A stretch of 52,181 nt of DNA. Source: Endozoicomonas ascidiicola (GTDB lineage Bacteria; Pseudomonadota; Gammaproteobacteria; Pseudomonadales; Endozoicomonadaceae). Where the stretch lies: the NCBI RefSeq assembly GCF_001646945.1, contig NZ_LUTV01000010.1, positions 98,689 to 150,869 of the forward strand, read 5' to 3'. How positions within the stretch are numbered: position 1 is the first letter of the stretch; every line of letters starts with the position of its first letter. Shown piece after piece: positions 8,617 to 17,770 of this stretch. The notes beneath the pieces were generated by a model. It was not told the DNA's origin. It saw only the letters and a program-made list of their open reading frames with translations, and did no database searches. The translations under genes and the position numbers were made by a program.

Positions 8617-9546
8617 ATGCCAACCCCCCAAACCGGAATATTACCCAACGCCAATACGGATGCACTGTTTATTGTGATTTCGATCAACAGCACTAACAAT
8701 CTCGGGCTGGAACGCATCAAACAGAATCTATCCTCAATTCCTGCGCTAACCCGAACCCTTAGCAATCAACATCCTGATGCGCAACTGAGCTCTACTGTCA
8801 GCATTAGCAGCAAAGCCTGGGATCAACTGTTCCCCAACACCAAGCCTGTAAATTTACACCCATTTATCGCCCTGGAAGATGGCCATAGAAAAGCCCCCGC
8901 AACAGCTGGCGACACACTCCTGCACATCCGCTCCAACCGAAAAGACCTGAACTTTGAATTAATGCAGCACGTGATGGGGTTGTTTGGCGATACCGTAAAA
9001 GTTGAAGAAGAAGTGTATGGCTTCCGCTATCTGGACTGCCGCGACCTTACCGGCTTTGTAGACGGCACTGAAAATCCGGAAGGCGACAACCGTGCAGCCG
9101 TGGCGATTGTCGGTGAAGAAGACAGCGATTTTGCCGGCGGCACGTACATTCACACTCAGCGTTATGTGCATGAGCTGAAACAGTGGGCACAGTGTCCGGT
9201 TCACCAACAGGAAACCATGATCGGGCGAAGCAAAGAAGAGAACATCGAATTCAGCTCTGACGACAAATCACCGGATGCCCATATCAAACGGGTCAACCTG
9301 AAAGATGCAGATGGAAAAAGTATGGAAATACTCCGCCACAGCATGCCTTATGGCGATTCAAAAGAATCGGGGTTGTACTTTGTTTCTTACTGCAGAACAC
9401 CGGTGCATTTTGAGCTGATGCTAGAAGCCATGATTCATGCAGACAGCGAGGGTCACTACGATCACCTGATGAAGTTTTCAGACGCCGTTACCGGCTGTGC
9501 GTTCTTTGCACCATCGATTGAGTTTCTGGAAAACGCTTCAAACTAA
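8617..9546 (+). CDS. Dyp-type heme peroxidase (YfeX-like)
   Basis: A 309-residue dye-decolorising peroxidase. The diagnostic GFVDGTENPEG motif lies at 146-156 with catalytic Asp149. The probable proximal heme ligand is His222 (AHIKRVNL), and the distal Arg is R240 (EILRHSMPYG). There is no signal peptide, so it should act in the cytoplasm using H2O2. The length is normal for the short, YfeX-like class. The natural substrate of this class is unsettled. It is divergent from the RING-H2 gene and convergent with the alpha/beta hydrolase gene. Confidence 0.93.
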   Translation: MPTPQTGILPNANTDALFIVISINSTNNLGLERIKQNLSSIPALTRTLSNQHPDAQLSSTVSISSKAWDQLFPNTKPVNLHPFIALEDGHRKAPATAGDTLLHIRSNRKDLNFELMQHVMGLFGDTVKVEEEVYGFRYLDCRDLTGFVDGTENPEGDNRAAVAIVGEEDSDFAGGTYIHTQRYVHELKQWAQCPVHQQETMIGRSKEENIEFSSDDKSPDAHIKRVNLKDADGKSMEILRHSMPYGDSKESGLYFVSYCRTPVHFELMLEAMIHADSEGHYDHLMKFSDAVTGCAFFAPSIEFLENASN

Positions 9547-9557
9547 AGCGCCTTCCT

Positions 9558-10205
9558 TTAACAAGCCGCGCAAAACTCGTGAATACAAACAACACTGGTT
9601 TGCAGATGATCTTCGTGAGAAAAGCCTGATACCTTTCTGGGTTTCAAGTCATGATTACCGTCTGCCAGCCAGTGAATACTCACATTAGGAGACAATAAAT
9701 ATTCACCGACAGTTTCCCTATCTCCCATGGCATCCCGCTCACCCTGCATCACCAATATAGGCATATTTATTTCCTGTAAATGGTCAATTCTGGGTTTGTC
9801 TTGCTTACCTGAGGCATAAAAGGGATACCCCAGACAAACCACACCCTTAATAGGAACCGGACTTTCCCTCCCCTCACTTTCATACTGAGCAACCAATAAT
9901 GTTGCCATTCTTCCGCCCATGGATTTGCCACCAATAAACACCGGCCTGCCCACTTCTTCATACACTGCGTCTAACACCCGCTCCCAACAAGCCAGTAATT
10001 TTGGCTGACGATCTGGCGGTCGACGAGAACCTGTTTCCCGACGCTGCTGCATATAATCGAATTCAAAACGGACGACAGTGACTCCGGATTCACAGATCAA
10101 TTCAGCCATTCGTTCCATAAACTCGCTGTCCATTGCCGCACCTGCGCCATGGGCCAGTATCAGTACTTCCGCATTATCTGATGCTTTATTCCAGATTAAT
10201 TCCAT
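9558..10205 (-). CDS. Alpha/beta hydrolase of the KANL3/TEX30-like family
   Basis: A 215-residue cytoplasmic hydrolase. The oxyanion region is LILAHGAGAAMDSEFM, the nucleophile elbow is GGKSMGG (Ser95), the acid is in MQGERDAMGD, and the catalytic His is in LADGNHDLKPRK. The family is widespread in proteobacteria with no agreed substrate. No signal peptide is present. The stop lies 11 nt from that of the convergent Dyp gene. Confidence 0.88.
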   Translation of the reverse strand: MELIWNKASDNAEVLILAHGAGAAMDSEFMERMAELICESGVTVVRFEFDYMQQRRETGSRRPPDRQPKLLACWERVLDAVYEEVGRPVFIGGKSMGGRMATLLVAQYESEGRESPVPIKGVVCLGYPFYASGKQDKPRIDHLQEINMPILVMQGERDAMGDRETVGEYLLSPNVSIHWLADGNHDLKPRKVSGFSHEDHLQTSVVCIHEFCAAC

Positions 10206-10766
10206 ATAAGAACCTCAGGCTAGTCGTACATAAATACCACTGGAACCACGATTAAGTACAGACCGAAAAAGCATTAGCGGGCACACCTATATTTCGGTAT
10301 CATGGCGGCGGAATGTGGGGGCATCCTCTTACAAGATGCTCTGATTCCGATGAGGATAACTGAAGCGTTAAATGACCAAAAAAGAGTCATACACGGCTGA
10401 GAAAAAGAAAGTCAGGACTGTTACGACAAGACGTCTGTTTTTATAAGTAGGTTTTATAGAACAAGAGTAAGCAGGAGCTGGTGTTTGCAATTTTCTTTCA
10501 GCATGATGTTGGCTGCACCATCATACGAAAAGTAATTCAAAAGACACGGTTCATCTTCCACTTTTTCAAACTGTTTACATGGACGAGAACGGTCGTTCAC
10601 TGGAACTGCTTCGCAAAACAGATAACGCTACAACACTTCTGCCTTCCAAACAAAGCCCTCAGGCTCAGTTTTTGACCGGATACTGATCTGTGTCAATACA
10701 ATTCCATTTCGGTTTACCCACAATATTACGAACTCTCATAAGTATAACCCGAAGGTAACATGGAGC
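10206..10766. other. Leader region upstream of ccoN
   Basis: About 560 nt without a supported gene. A 24-codon frame at 10372-10446 (MTKKESYTAEKKK...) is lysine-rich but has no convincing ribosome site. The FNR/ANR box at 10683-10696 lies near the right end. The rest shows no strong hairpin or known RNA element. Confidence 0.55.
10683..10696 (+). promoter_or_regulatory. FNR/ANR box upstream of ccoN
   Basis: CTGAT-CTGT-GTCAA matches the FNR/ANR consensus TTGAT-N4-ATCAA at 8 of 10 positions. It lies about 70 nt before the ccoN ATG. A class II promoter centred at -41.5 would place the -10 near 10719-10724 (CACAAT, 4/6) and the start near 10731. This fits low-oxygen activation by the ANR protein encoded at 27967. 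Confidence 0.75.
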
Positions 10767-12218
10767 ATGAGTACTGCAACGTTACAGCCGAGCTATCAAG
10801 ACACGGCATATAACTACAACGTAGTTCGGCAGTTTGCCATCATGGCCGTGGTCTGGGGTGTTGTCGGTATGGCGGTAGGCCTGCTGATCGCATCTCAAAT
10901 GGTCTTTCCTGAACTCAACCTGGGCCTGCCATGGACCAGTTTTGGACGCTTACGACCACTGCACACTAATGCGGTGATTTTTGCGTTTGGAGGTTGCGTA
11001 TTGTTCGCCACTTCCTACTACATCGTACAGCGCACCTGTCAGGCGACACTGGCTCTGCCAAAGCTCGCTGCCTTCACCTTCTGGGGATGGCAACTGGTGA
11101 TCGTGCTGGCCGCCATCACATTGCCACTGGGCATGACCTCTTCTAAAGAATACGCCGAGCTGGAATGGCCCATTGATATTTTGATCGCTGTGGTCTGGGT
11201 CAGTTATGCGATCGTGTTCTTTGGCACCATTATGAAGCGTAAGAGCAAGCACATTTATGTGGCGAACTGGTTCTTTGGCGCGTTCATTATCACCGTTGCG
11301 GTTCTGCACATTGTCAACAGTGCCTCTCTGCCGGTGAGCTGGACCAAATCCTACTCCGCCTATGCCGGTGCAATGGATGCCATGATTCAATGGTGGTACG
11401 GTCACAACGCGGTAGGCTTCTTCCTGACGGCGGGCTTCCTGGGCATGATGTACTACTTCGTACCGAAGCAGGCGGAACGTCCGGTTTACTCTTACCGTTT
11501 GTCCATCGTGCACTTCTGGGCACTGGTGGCGATTTATATCTGGGCTGGCCCTCACCACCTGCATTACACCGCTCTGCCTGATTGGGCTCAGAGTTTGGGC
11601 ATGGTGATGTCTCTGGTGCTGCTGGCGCCTTCCTGGGGCGGGATGATCAACGGTATCATGACGCTTTCCGGCGCATGGCACAAACTGCGTACCGATCCAA
11701 TTCTGCGCTTCCTGGTTGTCTCTCTTTCCTTCTACGGTATGTCTACCTTTGAAGGCCCAATGATGGCGATCAAAACCGTTAACGCCCTGTCTCACTACAC
11801 CGACTGGACCATTGGTCACGTGCATTCCGGTGCGCTGGGTTGGGTTGCCATGGTGTCCTTCGGTTCTCTGTATCATCTGATTCCGAAACTGTACGGCAAA
11901 GAACAAATGTACAGTGTCAGCCTGATCAACACGCACTTCTGGCTGGCGACTATCGGCACCGTGTTGTATATCGTTGCCATGTGGGTGAACGGCATCATGC
12001 AAGGTCTGATGTGGCGTGCAGTGAACGAAGACGGCACCCTGACTTACAGCTTTGTTGAGTCTGTTGAAGCCAGCCACTTTGGTTATGTGGTACGGGCGAT
12101 TGGCGGTGCATTCTTTGTGCTGGGCATGCTGTTGATGGCTTATAACGTCTACCGCACAGCCACTGAAACAGAAGACACTTCTGTGAATGAGAATGCTCAG
12201 CCGGTTGCAGGGAGCTAA
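10767..12218 (+). CDS. ccoN: cbb3-type cytochrome c oxidase subunit I
   Basis: A 483-residue catalytic subunit of the high-affinity cbb3 oxidase, which reduces O2 to water and pumps protons across the inner membrane. About 12 membrane segments are present. Visible heme and copper ligands include [15 protein letters not shown] (low-spin heme), the CuB His213 in [10 protein letters not shown], the His263-His264 pair in GPHHLHY, and H351/H353 in [10 protein letters not shown]. It is the first gene of the ccoNOQP operon, with a 5-nt gap to ccoO. Its leader carries an FNR/ANR box. Length and sequence are typical. Confidence 0.98.
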   Translation: MSTATLQPSYQDTAYNYNVVRQFAIMAVVWGVVGMAVGLLIASQMVFPELNLGLPWTSFGRLRPLHTNAVIFAFGGCVLFATSYYIVQRTCQATLALPKLAAFTFWGWQLVIVLAAITLPLGMTSSKEYAELEWPIDILIAVVWVSYAIVFFGTIMKRKSKHIYVANWFFGAFIITVAVLHIVNSASLPVSWTKSYSAYAGAMDAMIQWWYGHNAVGFFLTAGFLGMMYYFVPKQAERPVYSYRLSIVHFWALVAIYIWAGPHHLHYTALPDWAQSLGMVMSLVLLAPSWGGMINGIMTLSGAWHKLRTDPILRFLVVSLSFYGMSTFEGPMMAIKTVNALSHYTDWTIGHVHSGALGWVAMVSFGSLYHLIPKLYGKEQMYSVSLINTHFWLATIGTVLYIVAMWVNGIMQGLMWRAVNEDGTLTYSFVESVEASHFGYVVRAIGGAFFVLGMLLMAYNVYRTATETEDTSVNENAQPVAGS

Positions 12219-12223
12219 TAACA

Positions 12224-12835
12224 ATGATTAAACACGATATTGTTGAAAAGAACATTGGCTTGATGGTGATACTGGTGGTGGTTGCCATCAGTTTCGGCAG
12301 CCTGGTGGAAATCGTCCCCCTGTTTTTCCAGAACGAAACTACTCAGCCGGTTGAAGGGCTGGAGCCGTATAGTGCGCTGGAACTGGAAGGCCGCGACATC
12401 TACATCCGCGAAGGGTGTGTTGGTTGTCACTCCCAGATGATTCGCCCGCTGCGTGCAGAAGTGGAACGTTACGGTCACTACTCTGTTGCCGGTGAATCTG
12501 TATATGACTTCCCATTCCTCTGGGGTTCCAAGCGCACCGGGCCTGACCTGGCGCGTGTGGGCGGTCGTTACTCCGACGATTGGCACCGTGCTCACCTGAT
12601 CAACCCAAGAGATCTGGTGCCACAATCCATTATGCCGGCGTACCCATTCCTGGCAGAAACACCGGTGGATAACAGCCTGACTGCAAAGAAAATGAAAACT
12701 CTGCGCACTCTCGGCGTTCCTTACACCGATGCGGATATTGCCGGCGCTAAAGATGCAGTGAAAGGCCGTACCGAGCTCGACGCTCTGGTGGCTTATCTGC
12801 AGGGTCTCGGAACCAACATTACGAGTAAGCGCTGA
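12224..12835 (+). CDS. ccoO: cbb3 oxidase monoheme cytochrome c subunit II
   Basis: A 203-residue membrane-anchored c-type cytochrome that passes electrons to CcoN. One N-terminal membrane helix (about residues 11-34) holds it in the inner membrane with the heme domain in the periplasm. Heme is attached at C65-VGC-H69; the likely axial Met is M137 in SIMPAYPFL. The stop TGA overlaps the ccoQ ATG (TGATG at 12833-12837), implying translational coupling. Confidence 0.98.
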   Translation: MIKHDIVEKNIGLMVILVVVAISFGSLVEIVPLFFQNETTQPVEGLEPYSALELEGRDIYIREGCVGCHSQMIRPLRAEVERYGHYSVAGESVYDFPFLWGSKRTGPDLARVGGRYSDDWHRAHLINPRDLVPQSIMPAYPFLAETPVDNSLTAKKMKTLRTLGVPYTDADIAGAKDAVKGRTELDALVAYLQGLGTNITSKR

Positions 12836-13059
12836 TGGATATCAATACGATTCGAGGACTGGCGACAGTTGTCGCTCTGATCGCCATGCTGTCGGTGATC
12901 ATCTGGGCTTACAGCAGCAAGCGCAAAGGCGAGTTTGATGAGGCAGCTTCACTGCCTTTCGCTGACGACTCAGATATTAATATTCCGGTTACGGAACACC
13001 GGGAAAATGACAATGCCCATAGCGGGACAAAGAACTCCCCAGAAAGAGGAGTAGCATAA
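12835..13059 (+). CDS. ccoQ: cbb3 oxidase small subunit CcoQ
   Basis: A 74-residue single-span membrane peptide (helix about residues 9-26, LATVVALIAMLSVIIWAY) with a KRKGEFDEAASLPFADD segment typical of CcoQ/FixQ. It stabilises the oxidase complex, especially under oxygen. It overlaps ccoO by one base and ends 2 nt before ccoP. Confidence 0.95.
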   Translation: MDINTIRGLATVVALIAMLSVIIWAYSSKRKGEFDEAASLPFADDSDINIPVTEHRENDNAHSGTKNSPERGVA

Positions 13060-13061
13060 CG

Positions 13062-13958
13062 ATGAGTAATTTCTGGCACTGGTGGATTGTTCTACTAACC
13101 TCCGCCTGCCTTGTACTGGTCACCTGGGTATTGTTTTCTACCCGTAAAGCCCAGCGCAGGGATATGACTGACGAGACAACCGGTCACGCCTACGACGGTA
13201 TTGAGGAATACGACAACCCAATGCCACACTGGTGGTTTGTGATGTTCGTCGCCACTCTGGTGTTCACTGTGGGCTACCTGATTCTTTATCCGGGCATGGG
13301 TAAATGGGCAGGCGTTCTTGGCTGGACGCAGGTGGCCGAATTGGAAACTGATCAGCTGAAACACGAGCGCAGATTCGCACCAGAGTTTCAGCGTTACGCG
13401 GCAACCCCCATTGAAGAACTGATTAACAATCCGAAAGCCCTGAAAATGGGTGAGCGGGTGTTTATCAACAACTGTGCACTTTGCCACGGTATGGATGCAG
13501 GCGGTAACTTCGGCTTTCCAAACCTAGCCGATAACGACTGGCTCTACGGCGGCTCTGCAGACGCTCTCAAGACCTCCATTGCACAAGGTCGCCAAGGGCA
13601 AATGCCAGCCTGGGGCGCGATCATTGGCGACAAAGGCGTTAAGCAGGTTGCCAGTTATGTACGTGAGTTGTCTGGTATTGATTCTGGCGCCAGCCAGGAT
13701 GACCTGGATGCAGGCAAGAAGGTGTTCAGTACGACGTGTGCCGTTTGTCACAGTGCAGATGGTACTGGCAACTATGCACTGGGTGCGCCGGATCTGACCA
13801 ATAACGTTTGGTTATACGGCTCCAGCCAGACTCAGGTTGAATACACCATTCGAAAAGGTCGTAACGGTGTGATGCCACCTTGGCATAACATTCTCGGCCC
13901 TGAGAAAGTTCACCTGGTGACTGCGTATGTTTACAGTCTCACTCATAAGGCTGAGTAA
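13062..13958 (+). CDS. ccoP: cbb3 oxidase diheme cytochrome c subunit III
   Basis: A 298-residue subunit with two N-terminal membrane helices (about 7-25 and 55-75) and two cytochrome c domains. Heme sites are C138-ALC-H142 and C226-AVC-H230; NGVMPPWHN and QGQMPAWGA hold the likely axial methionines. It takes electrons from soluble cytochromes c and delivers them to CcoO. It is the last gene of ccoNOQP. A palindromic repeat follows directly and may end the transcript. Confidence 0.98.
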   Translation: MSNFWHWWIVLLTSACLVLVTWVLFSTRKAQRRDMTDETTGHAYDGIEEYDNPMPHWWFVMFVATLVFTVGYLILYPGMGKWAGVLGWTQVAELETDQLKHERRFAPEFQRYAATPIEELINNPKALKMGERVFINNCALCHGMDAGGNFGFPNLADNDWLYGGSADALKTSIAQGRQGQMPAWGAIIGDKGVKQVASYVRELSGIDSGASQDDLDAGKKVFSTTCAVCHSADGTGNYALGAPDLTNNVWLYGSSQTQVEYTIRKGRNGVMPPWHNILGPEKVHLVTAYVYSLTHKAE

Positions 13959-13964
13959 AACCCT

Positions 13965-14063
13965 CCCCCCGACCTCTGGCTCCCATGCTCTGCGTGGGAG
14001 CCAAACTATCAGGCAGTGGTATGCATTCCCACGCAGAGCATGGGAACGAGTATCGAGGGGGGT
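13965..14063. repeat. Palindromic interspersed repeat between ccoP and ccoG
   Basis: An inverted pair, CTCCCATGCTCTGCGTGGGAG around 13980-14000 and TTCCCACGCAGAGCATGGGAA around 14026-14046, encloses about 26 nt. The right half (14018-14050) is the reverse complement, with one mismatch, of 5583-5615, so it is a second copy of the same repeat family. It could act as a transcription terminator or an mRNA-stabilising hairpin for ccoNOQP. Confidence 0.85.
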
Positions 14064-14097
14064 GTTCTAAACCAATCTCACCGGTAATTTCGGCGCT

Positions 14098-15489
14098 ATG
14101 AACACACAAAATGCCAACCAGGAACCGGAACTGATAGATCTCTACCAGAAGCCCGAAAAAATATACACCCGAAGCTTTTCCGGCCTCTATCGTAATTTAC
14201 GGCTGGCCGGCGGTACTTTCCTGTTTCTACTGTTTTTTGGCACCGCCTGGCTCAATATCAACGGTCAGCAAGCGATTCTATTTGATCTGCCTGCCCGACA
14301 GTTTCATATTTTAGGCACCACCTTCTGGCCCCAGGATTTCATTCTGCTTACCTGGTTGCTAATTATTTGTGCCTTCGGTCTTTTTGCTTTGACGGTTTTT
14401 GCTGGTCGAGTCTGGTGCGGATACACCTGCCCACAAAGCGTCTTCACTTGGGTATTCATGTGGGCAGAGCGTGTTACCGAAGGTGAACGCAACCGCAGAA
14501 TGAAGCTCGATAAAGAGCCCATGTCTGCAAATAAGTTTCTAAGAAAAGCCGCCAAGCATGCCATTTGGGTTGCCGTTGCATTCACGACGGCACTGACCTT
14601 TGTTGGCTACTTCACCCCAATACGGGAACTAGTGGTTGATCTCACCACGGGTAACGTCAACGGCTGGGGTCTTTTCTGGCTGGCCTTCTTCACTATTGCC
14701 ACTTATGGCAACGCCGGTTATCTGCGCGAACAAGTATGCATGCACATGTGCCCTTATGCCCGCTTCCAGAGTGTCATGTTTGACAATGATACCCTCGTTG
14801 TCGCCTACGACGAGCGTCGTGGGGAAAGTCGTGGTGCGCGAAAGAAAAGCGTTAACCCGAAAAGCGTAGGCCTTGGCGATTGTGTTGATTGCAGCGTCTG
14901 CGTTCAAGTCTGCCCAACCGGTATTGATATCCGTGATGGCCTGCAATACCAATGCATCGGCTGCGCCGCTTGTATCGATGCCTGCGACACCATTATGGAT
15001 AAGATGGGTTATGAAAAAGGACTCATCAGTTACACCACTGAGCATCAGCTTGCTGGCGGTAAAACCCACTGGTTGCGTCCACGCTTAATCGGTTACGCCG
15101 TTGCCCTGATCGTCATGATCGGACTATTTTTCGTTACTCTGAACAGCCGGGTTGCACTGGAGCTTGAAGTATTGAGAGACCGAAATGTACTCTATCGCAC
15201 ACTCAGTGATCAGCGCATTGAAAATATCTACACTCTGAAAATTGCCAATAAAGATCATGTAGCCCATGAAGTGCAGATTCAGGTAGACGGCTTTGATGGT
15301 CTAACCATTTCCGGTAAGACATCCCTTATGATCGAACCCAGCAGTGTGGCACAGGAAGTCATTCGCGTGATTGCACCTCAGCTCGATGGTGCGCCAATAA
15401 CTCGCCCTATTGAGTTCAGCATCATTTCAAGCAAACCAGATCTCGACGCTATCACTGCAGAGAGTCGTTTTATGATTCCTTCCAGGTAA
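14098..15489 (+). CDS. ccoG: Cytochrome oxidase accessory protein CcoG (RdxA/FixG)
   Basis: A 463-residue inner-membrane iron-sulfur protein needed for cbb3 assembly, reported in other bacteria as a cupric reductase. It has about five membrane helices. Cysteine clusters include WCGYTCPQSVFTWVF, QVCMHMCPYAR, and the two ferredoxin-type motifs CVDCSVCVQVCP and CIGCAACIDACD for [4Fe-4S] clusters. A C-terminal immunoglobulin-like domain (FixG_C, about 350-463) follows. It normally sits right after ccoNOQP, as here. Start ATG 14098 lacks a strong ribosome site. Confidence 0.97.
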   Translation: MNTQNANQEPELIDLYQKPEKIYTRSFSGLYRNLRLAGGTFLFLLFFGTAWLNINGQQAILFDLPARQFHILGTTFWPQDFILLTWLLIICAFGLFALTVFAGRVWCGYTCPQSVFTWVFMWAERVTEGERNRRMKLDKEPMSANKFLRKAAKHAIWVAVAFTTALTFVGYFTPIRELVVDLTTGNVNGWGLFWLAFFTIATYGNAGYLREQVCMHMCPYARFQSVMFDNDTLVVAYDERRGESRGARKKSVNPKSVGLGDCVDCSVCVQVCPTGIDIRDGLQYQCIGCAACIDACDTIMDKMGYEKGLISYTTEHQLAGGKTHWLRPRLIGYAVALIVMIGLFFVTLNSRVALELEVLRDRNVLYRTLSDQRIENIYTLKIANKDHVAHEVQIQVDGFDGLTISGKTSLMIEPSSVAQEVIRVIAPQLDGAPITRPIEFSIISSKPDLDAITAESRFMIPSR

Positions 15490-15497
15490 TCTGATCA

Positions 15498-15522
15498 GCC
15501 GTGTCGCGCCATGCGTCACGGC
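15498..15522. terminator. Weak hairpin after ccoG
   Basis: GCCGTG (15498-15503) pairs with CACGGC (15517-15522) between the convergent ends of ccoG and the sensor kinase gene. There is no T tract on the + strand, so this is a weak call. Confidence 0.35.
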
Positions 15523-15546
15523 CACTTTGCCCACCATCCCATCACT

Positions 15547-16944
15547 TTAAACATCTAAACGGATGGTAAAAGTACTGCCAAGACCCGGCTCAGATTCCAA
15601 ATGAATGGAGCCCCCCAGATTATCAACAATGGCAACGGCCAGAGAGAGCCCCAGGCCATAGCCTGCAGAAACATTTCTACTGTCGTCTACTCGATATAAT
15701 CGTTCAAACACCATGCCCTGATAAGGCTTTTCAATACCAATACCGGTATCTCTGACACTGATCTCAATCCTGCGCTGATCCAGACAAATTGCGCGAACAC
15801 AAACACTGCCACGATCCGTATACTTAATGGCATTATCAACAAGGTTTAACAGTGCCTGTGTCAGCTTTTCTGGGTCAGACTGAATGATGGTCGGTTCGGG
15901 GACATCAACCTTAAGCTGAACCTGCTTGTCATCCGCAACGTCTTCGTACCATGACACAACAGTGCGAACAACGTCTCCAACATCCGTGGGATTATACACT
16001 CCCTGACGTTTACCGATCAGCTCATCATTCAACTTCATCAATGTAGTGAGCATGGTATTGGCCTGCATGGCATATTCTGCACTGTCAGACAGAGCTTCCC
16101 TCATTTTCTGGAGGTTTTGATCGTCCAGCAGAGCCGATTGTGATGAAAGGATAATTCTCGACAACGGCGTTCGTATATCATGGGCAATGGCGTCTACTGT
16201 CGTATTAAGGGTAGTGGTCATCTGATGCAGTCGTACCATAGCATCATGGACACTGGCACTGATCACACTCAACCCGCCAGGGACTGGTTTCGGAATAGCT
16301 TCCGGATTCAGGTTGCCCTGCTGAATCTTCGATAATGTTTCACCCAGTGAAATCAATGGCGACATAACTCCCCGTATCATTCTCTGGGTGAAAACAGTGG
16401 TCACAATAACAATCAGCACCATTGCCAGAAGCGTCATCACCCATTTGTTATAGGCGATAAAATAACGGGCGCGATTATCAAGCACCAGCCAGAAATCACT
16501 GTCCATCCCCGGAATCACATAAGTGGTGTAAGGGTTTAGAAGAAATGTTTGCCACCAGGGCTTCTCTCCAATGGTATACAAAGGGAAATCAATATCGGAG
16601 GGAACGTTTGAATAACCCGCAAGAAATTTTATTGAAGAACCATTTTTTTGTGCGTGTTTTTTTGTGCGTTCAAACGCGGCAATATGATTGCCCAATAAGC
16701 GTTCACTACCAGCTCGAAAGACATGCCGCAATCTGTCAGCAGAATCATACGTCAGTATTCGTTGATACTCGGCGCTCATGTTGGTCATCACTCTTTTTTC
16801 CTGCCAGTAAAGATCCAGAAAAAACAGCGAACCAACAATAACCTGCACCACCAGCAAACAGAGCAGCAGCAACAGGATAAATCGTCTGAGCAATGTGTTG
16901 TGTACTTTGTTTAGTGCCCGTTCAATATTACCCCCTGAGGACAT
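15547..16944 (-). CDS. Membrane sensor histidine kinase
   Basis: A 465-residue sensor kinase. The first membrane helix is at about 22-47, a periplasmic loop of about 115 residues follows, the second helix is at about 170-190, then a HAMP linker. The phosphorylated His255 lies in AIAHDIRTPLSRI. The ATP-binding domain has N-box LLNLVDNAIKYT, G1 DTGIGI and G2 GYGLGLSLAVAIV. It begins inside the end of the response-regulator gene (17-nt overlap), so the two are translationally coupled; an ATG at 16944 is preferred to the TTG two codons earlier. The signal is unknown. The divergent secreted GlcG/HbpS-like protein suggests heme or redox sensing, by analogy to HbpS-SenS-SenR of Streptomyces. Confidence 0.93.
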   Translation of the reverse strand: MSSGGNIERALNKVHNTLLRRFILLLLLCLLVVQVIVGSLFFLDLYWQEKRVMTNMSAEYQRILTYDSADRLRHVFRAGSERLLGNHIAAFERTKKHAQKNGSSIKFLAGYSNVPSDIDFPLYTIGEKPWWQTFLLNPYTTYVIPGMDSDFWLVLDNRARYFIAYNKWVMTLLAMVLIVIVTTVFTQRMIRGVMSPLISLGETLSKIQQGNLNPEAIPKPVPGGLSVISASVHDAMVRLHQMTTTLNTTVDAIAHDIRTPLSRIILSSQSALLDDQNLQKMREALSDSAEYAMQANTMLTTLMKLNDELIGKRQGVYNPTDVGDVVRTVVSWYEDVADDKQVQLKVDVPEPTIIQSDPEKLTQALLNLVDNAIKYTDRGSVCVRAICLDQRRIEISVRDTGIGIEKPYQGMVFERLYRVDDSRNVSAGYGLGLSLAVAIVDNLGGSIHLESEPGLGSTFTIRLDV

Positions 16945-17608
16945 ACCCAACGCCTCTCAAGGTATGAATTAACGGAAGCTCAAACCCTTTATCCACTTTG
17001 CCCCGTAAACGACAGACTAATACGTCCACCACATTGGTTTGCGGATCAAACTGATGCCCCCAGACCTGTTCCAGAATGGTCGCCTTGGAAATAACCACCT
17101 CCGGATTTTCCATCATTAGTTTGAGTAAAATAAATTCACGCTGATTGAGGTGAATCACCTCTCCACTGCGTTCAACTTCATGACTTAATAAATCCAGTGA
17201 TAAATCCTGATAACTCAGACTCAAACTTTGCACCGTGTTCTGATTCTGACTCTGCCGACGACACAGTGACTGACAACGGGCAAACAACTCTGAAAATGCA
17301 AAAGGTTTGACCAGATAATCATCCGCTCCCGACTGAAGCCCCTGAACCCGCTCCGACACAGAATGCTTGGCACTCAGAATCAATACTGGCGTCAAATGCC
17401 CCTGCCCTCTTAACTGTGATAAAACACCAAAGCCGTCCAGTTCTGGCAACATGATATCGAGAACGATCACATCATAGGAGCCGGTAGTTGCTTCATGCAG
17501 CCCATCCACTCCGTTGGCAGCATGAGTGATCGAACAACCTTCCTGCTGAAAGCCGGTGATAAGAAAGTGCGATATGTGGGCATCATCTTCGATCAAAAGT
17601 ATTTTCAT
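16928..17608 (-). CDS. OmpR/PhoB-family response regulator
   Basis: A 227-residue regulator. The receiver domain (MKILLIEDDAHISHFLITGF) has phospho-acceptor Asp51 in VIVLDIMLPELDGFG and the conserved Lys in VKPFAFSEL. The C-terminal winged-helix DNA-binding domain ends in DVLVCRLRGKVD...IHTLRGVGYVLRG. ATG 17608 is chosen because the receiver domain begins exactly there; the longer frame to 17749 adds residues with no domain and runs into the divergent promoter region. It forms an operon with the kinase downstream. Its likely target is the divergent gene 162 nt away, its own operon, or both. Confidence 0.94.
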   Translation of the reverse strand: MKILLIEDDAHISHFLITGFQQEGCSITHAANGVDGLHEATTGSYDVIVLDIMLPELDGFGVLSQLRGQGHLTPVLILSAKHSVSERVQGLQSGADDYLVKPFAFSELFARCQSLCRRQSQNQNTVQSLSLSYQDLSLDLLSHEVERSGEVIHLNQREFILLKLMMENPEVVISKATILEQVWGHQFDPQTNVVDVLVCRLRGKVDKGFELPLIHTLRGVGYVLRG

Positions 17609-17770
17609 TGGTATCAGTACATCAATAGCAACCCCGGGCAGAAAGACACTATCACACAATCGTTTAATTCTGCTGAACATTGCAGTTTTGTAATGCTTCT
17701 GAAAGCCCTTGGTAATTCGTACTTGGTTAGAGTGGTCGCCGTTGAACAATAAAACCCTGAAGGAGTGAAT

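Noticed and set aside
8416-8631. 72-residue N-terminal extension of the RING-H2 protein from a TTG start
   Set aside because: It would overlap the divergent peroxidase start; ATG 8415 has an AAGG ribosome site and the finger begins just after it.
10372-10446. 24-codon lysine-rich small gene upstream of ccoN
   Set aside because: No convincing ribosome site at a usable distance and no recognised family.
10950-12224. Long 424-codon frame on the minus strand opposite ccoN
   Set aside because: It lies wholly over ccoN, has a His/Gln-rich composition typical of antisense shadow frames, and shows no domain or ribosome site.
17609-17749. 47-residue extension of the response regulator
   Set aside because: The receiver domain begins exactly at ATG 17608, and the extension crosses the divergent promoter region of the GlcG/HbpS-like gene.
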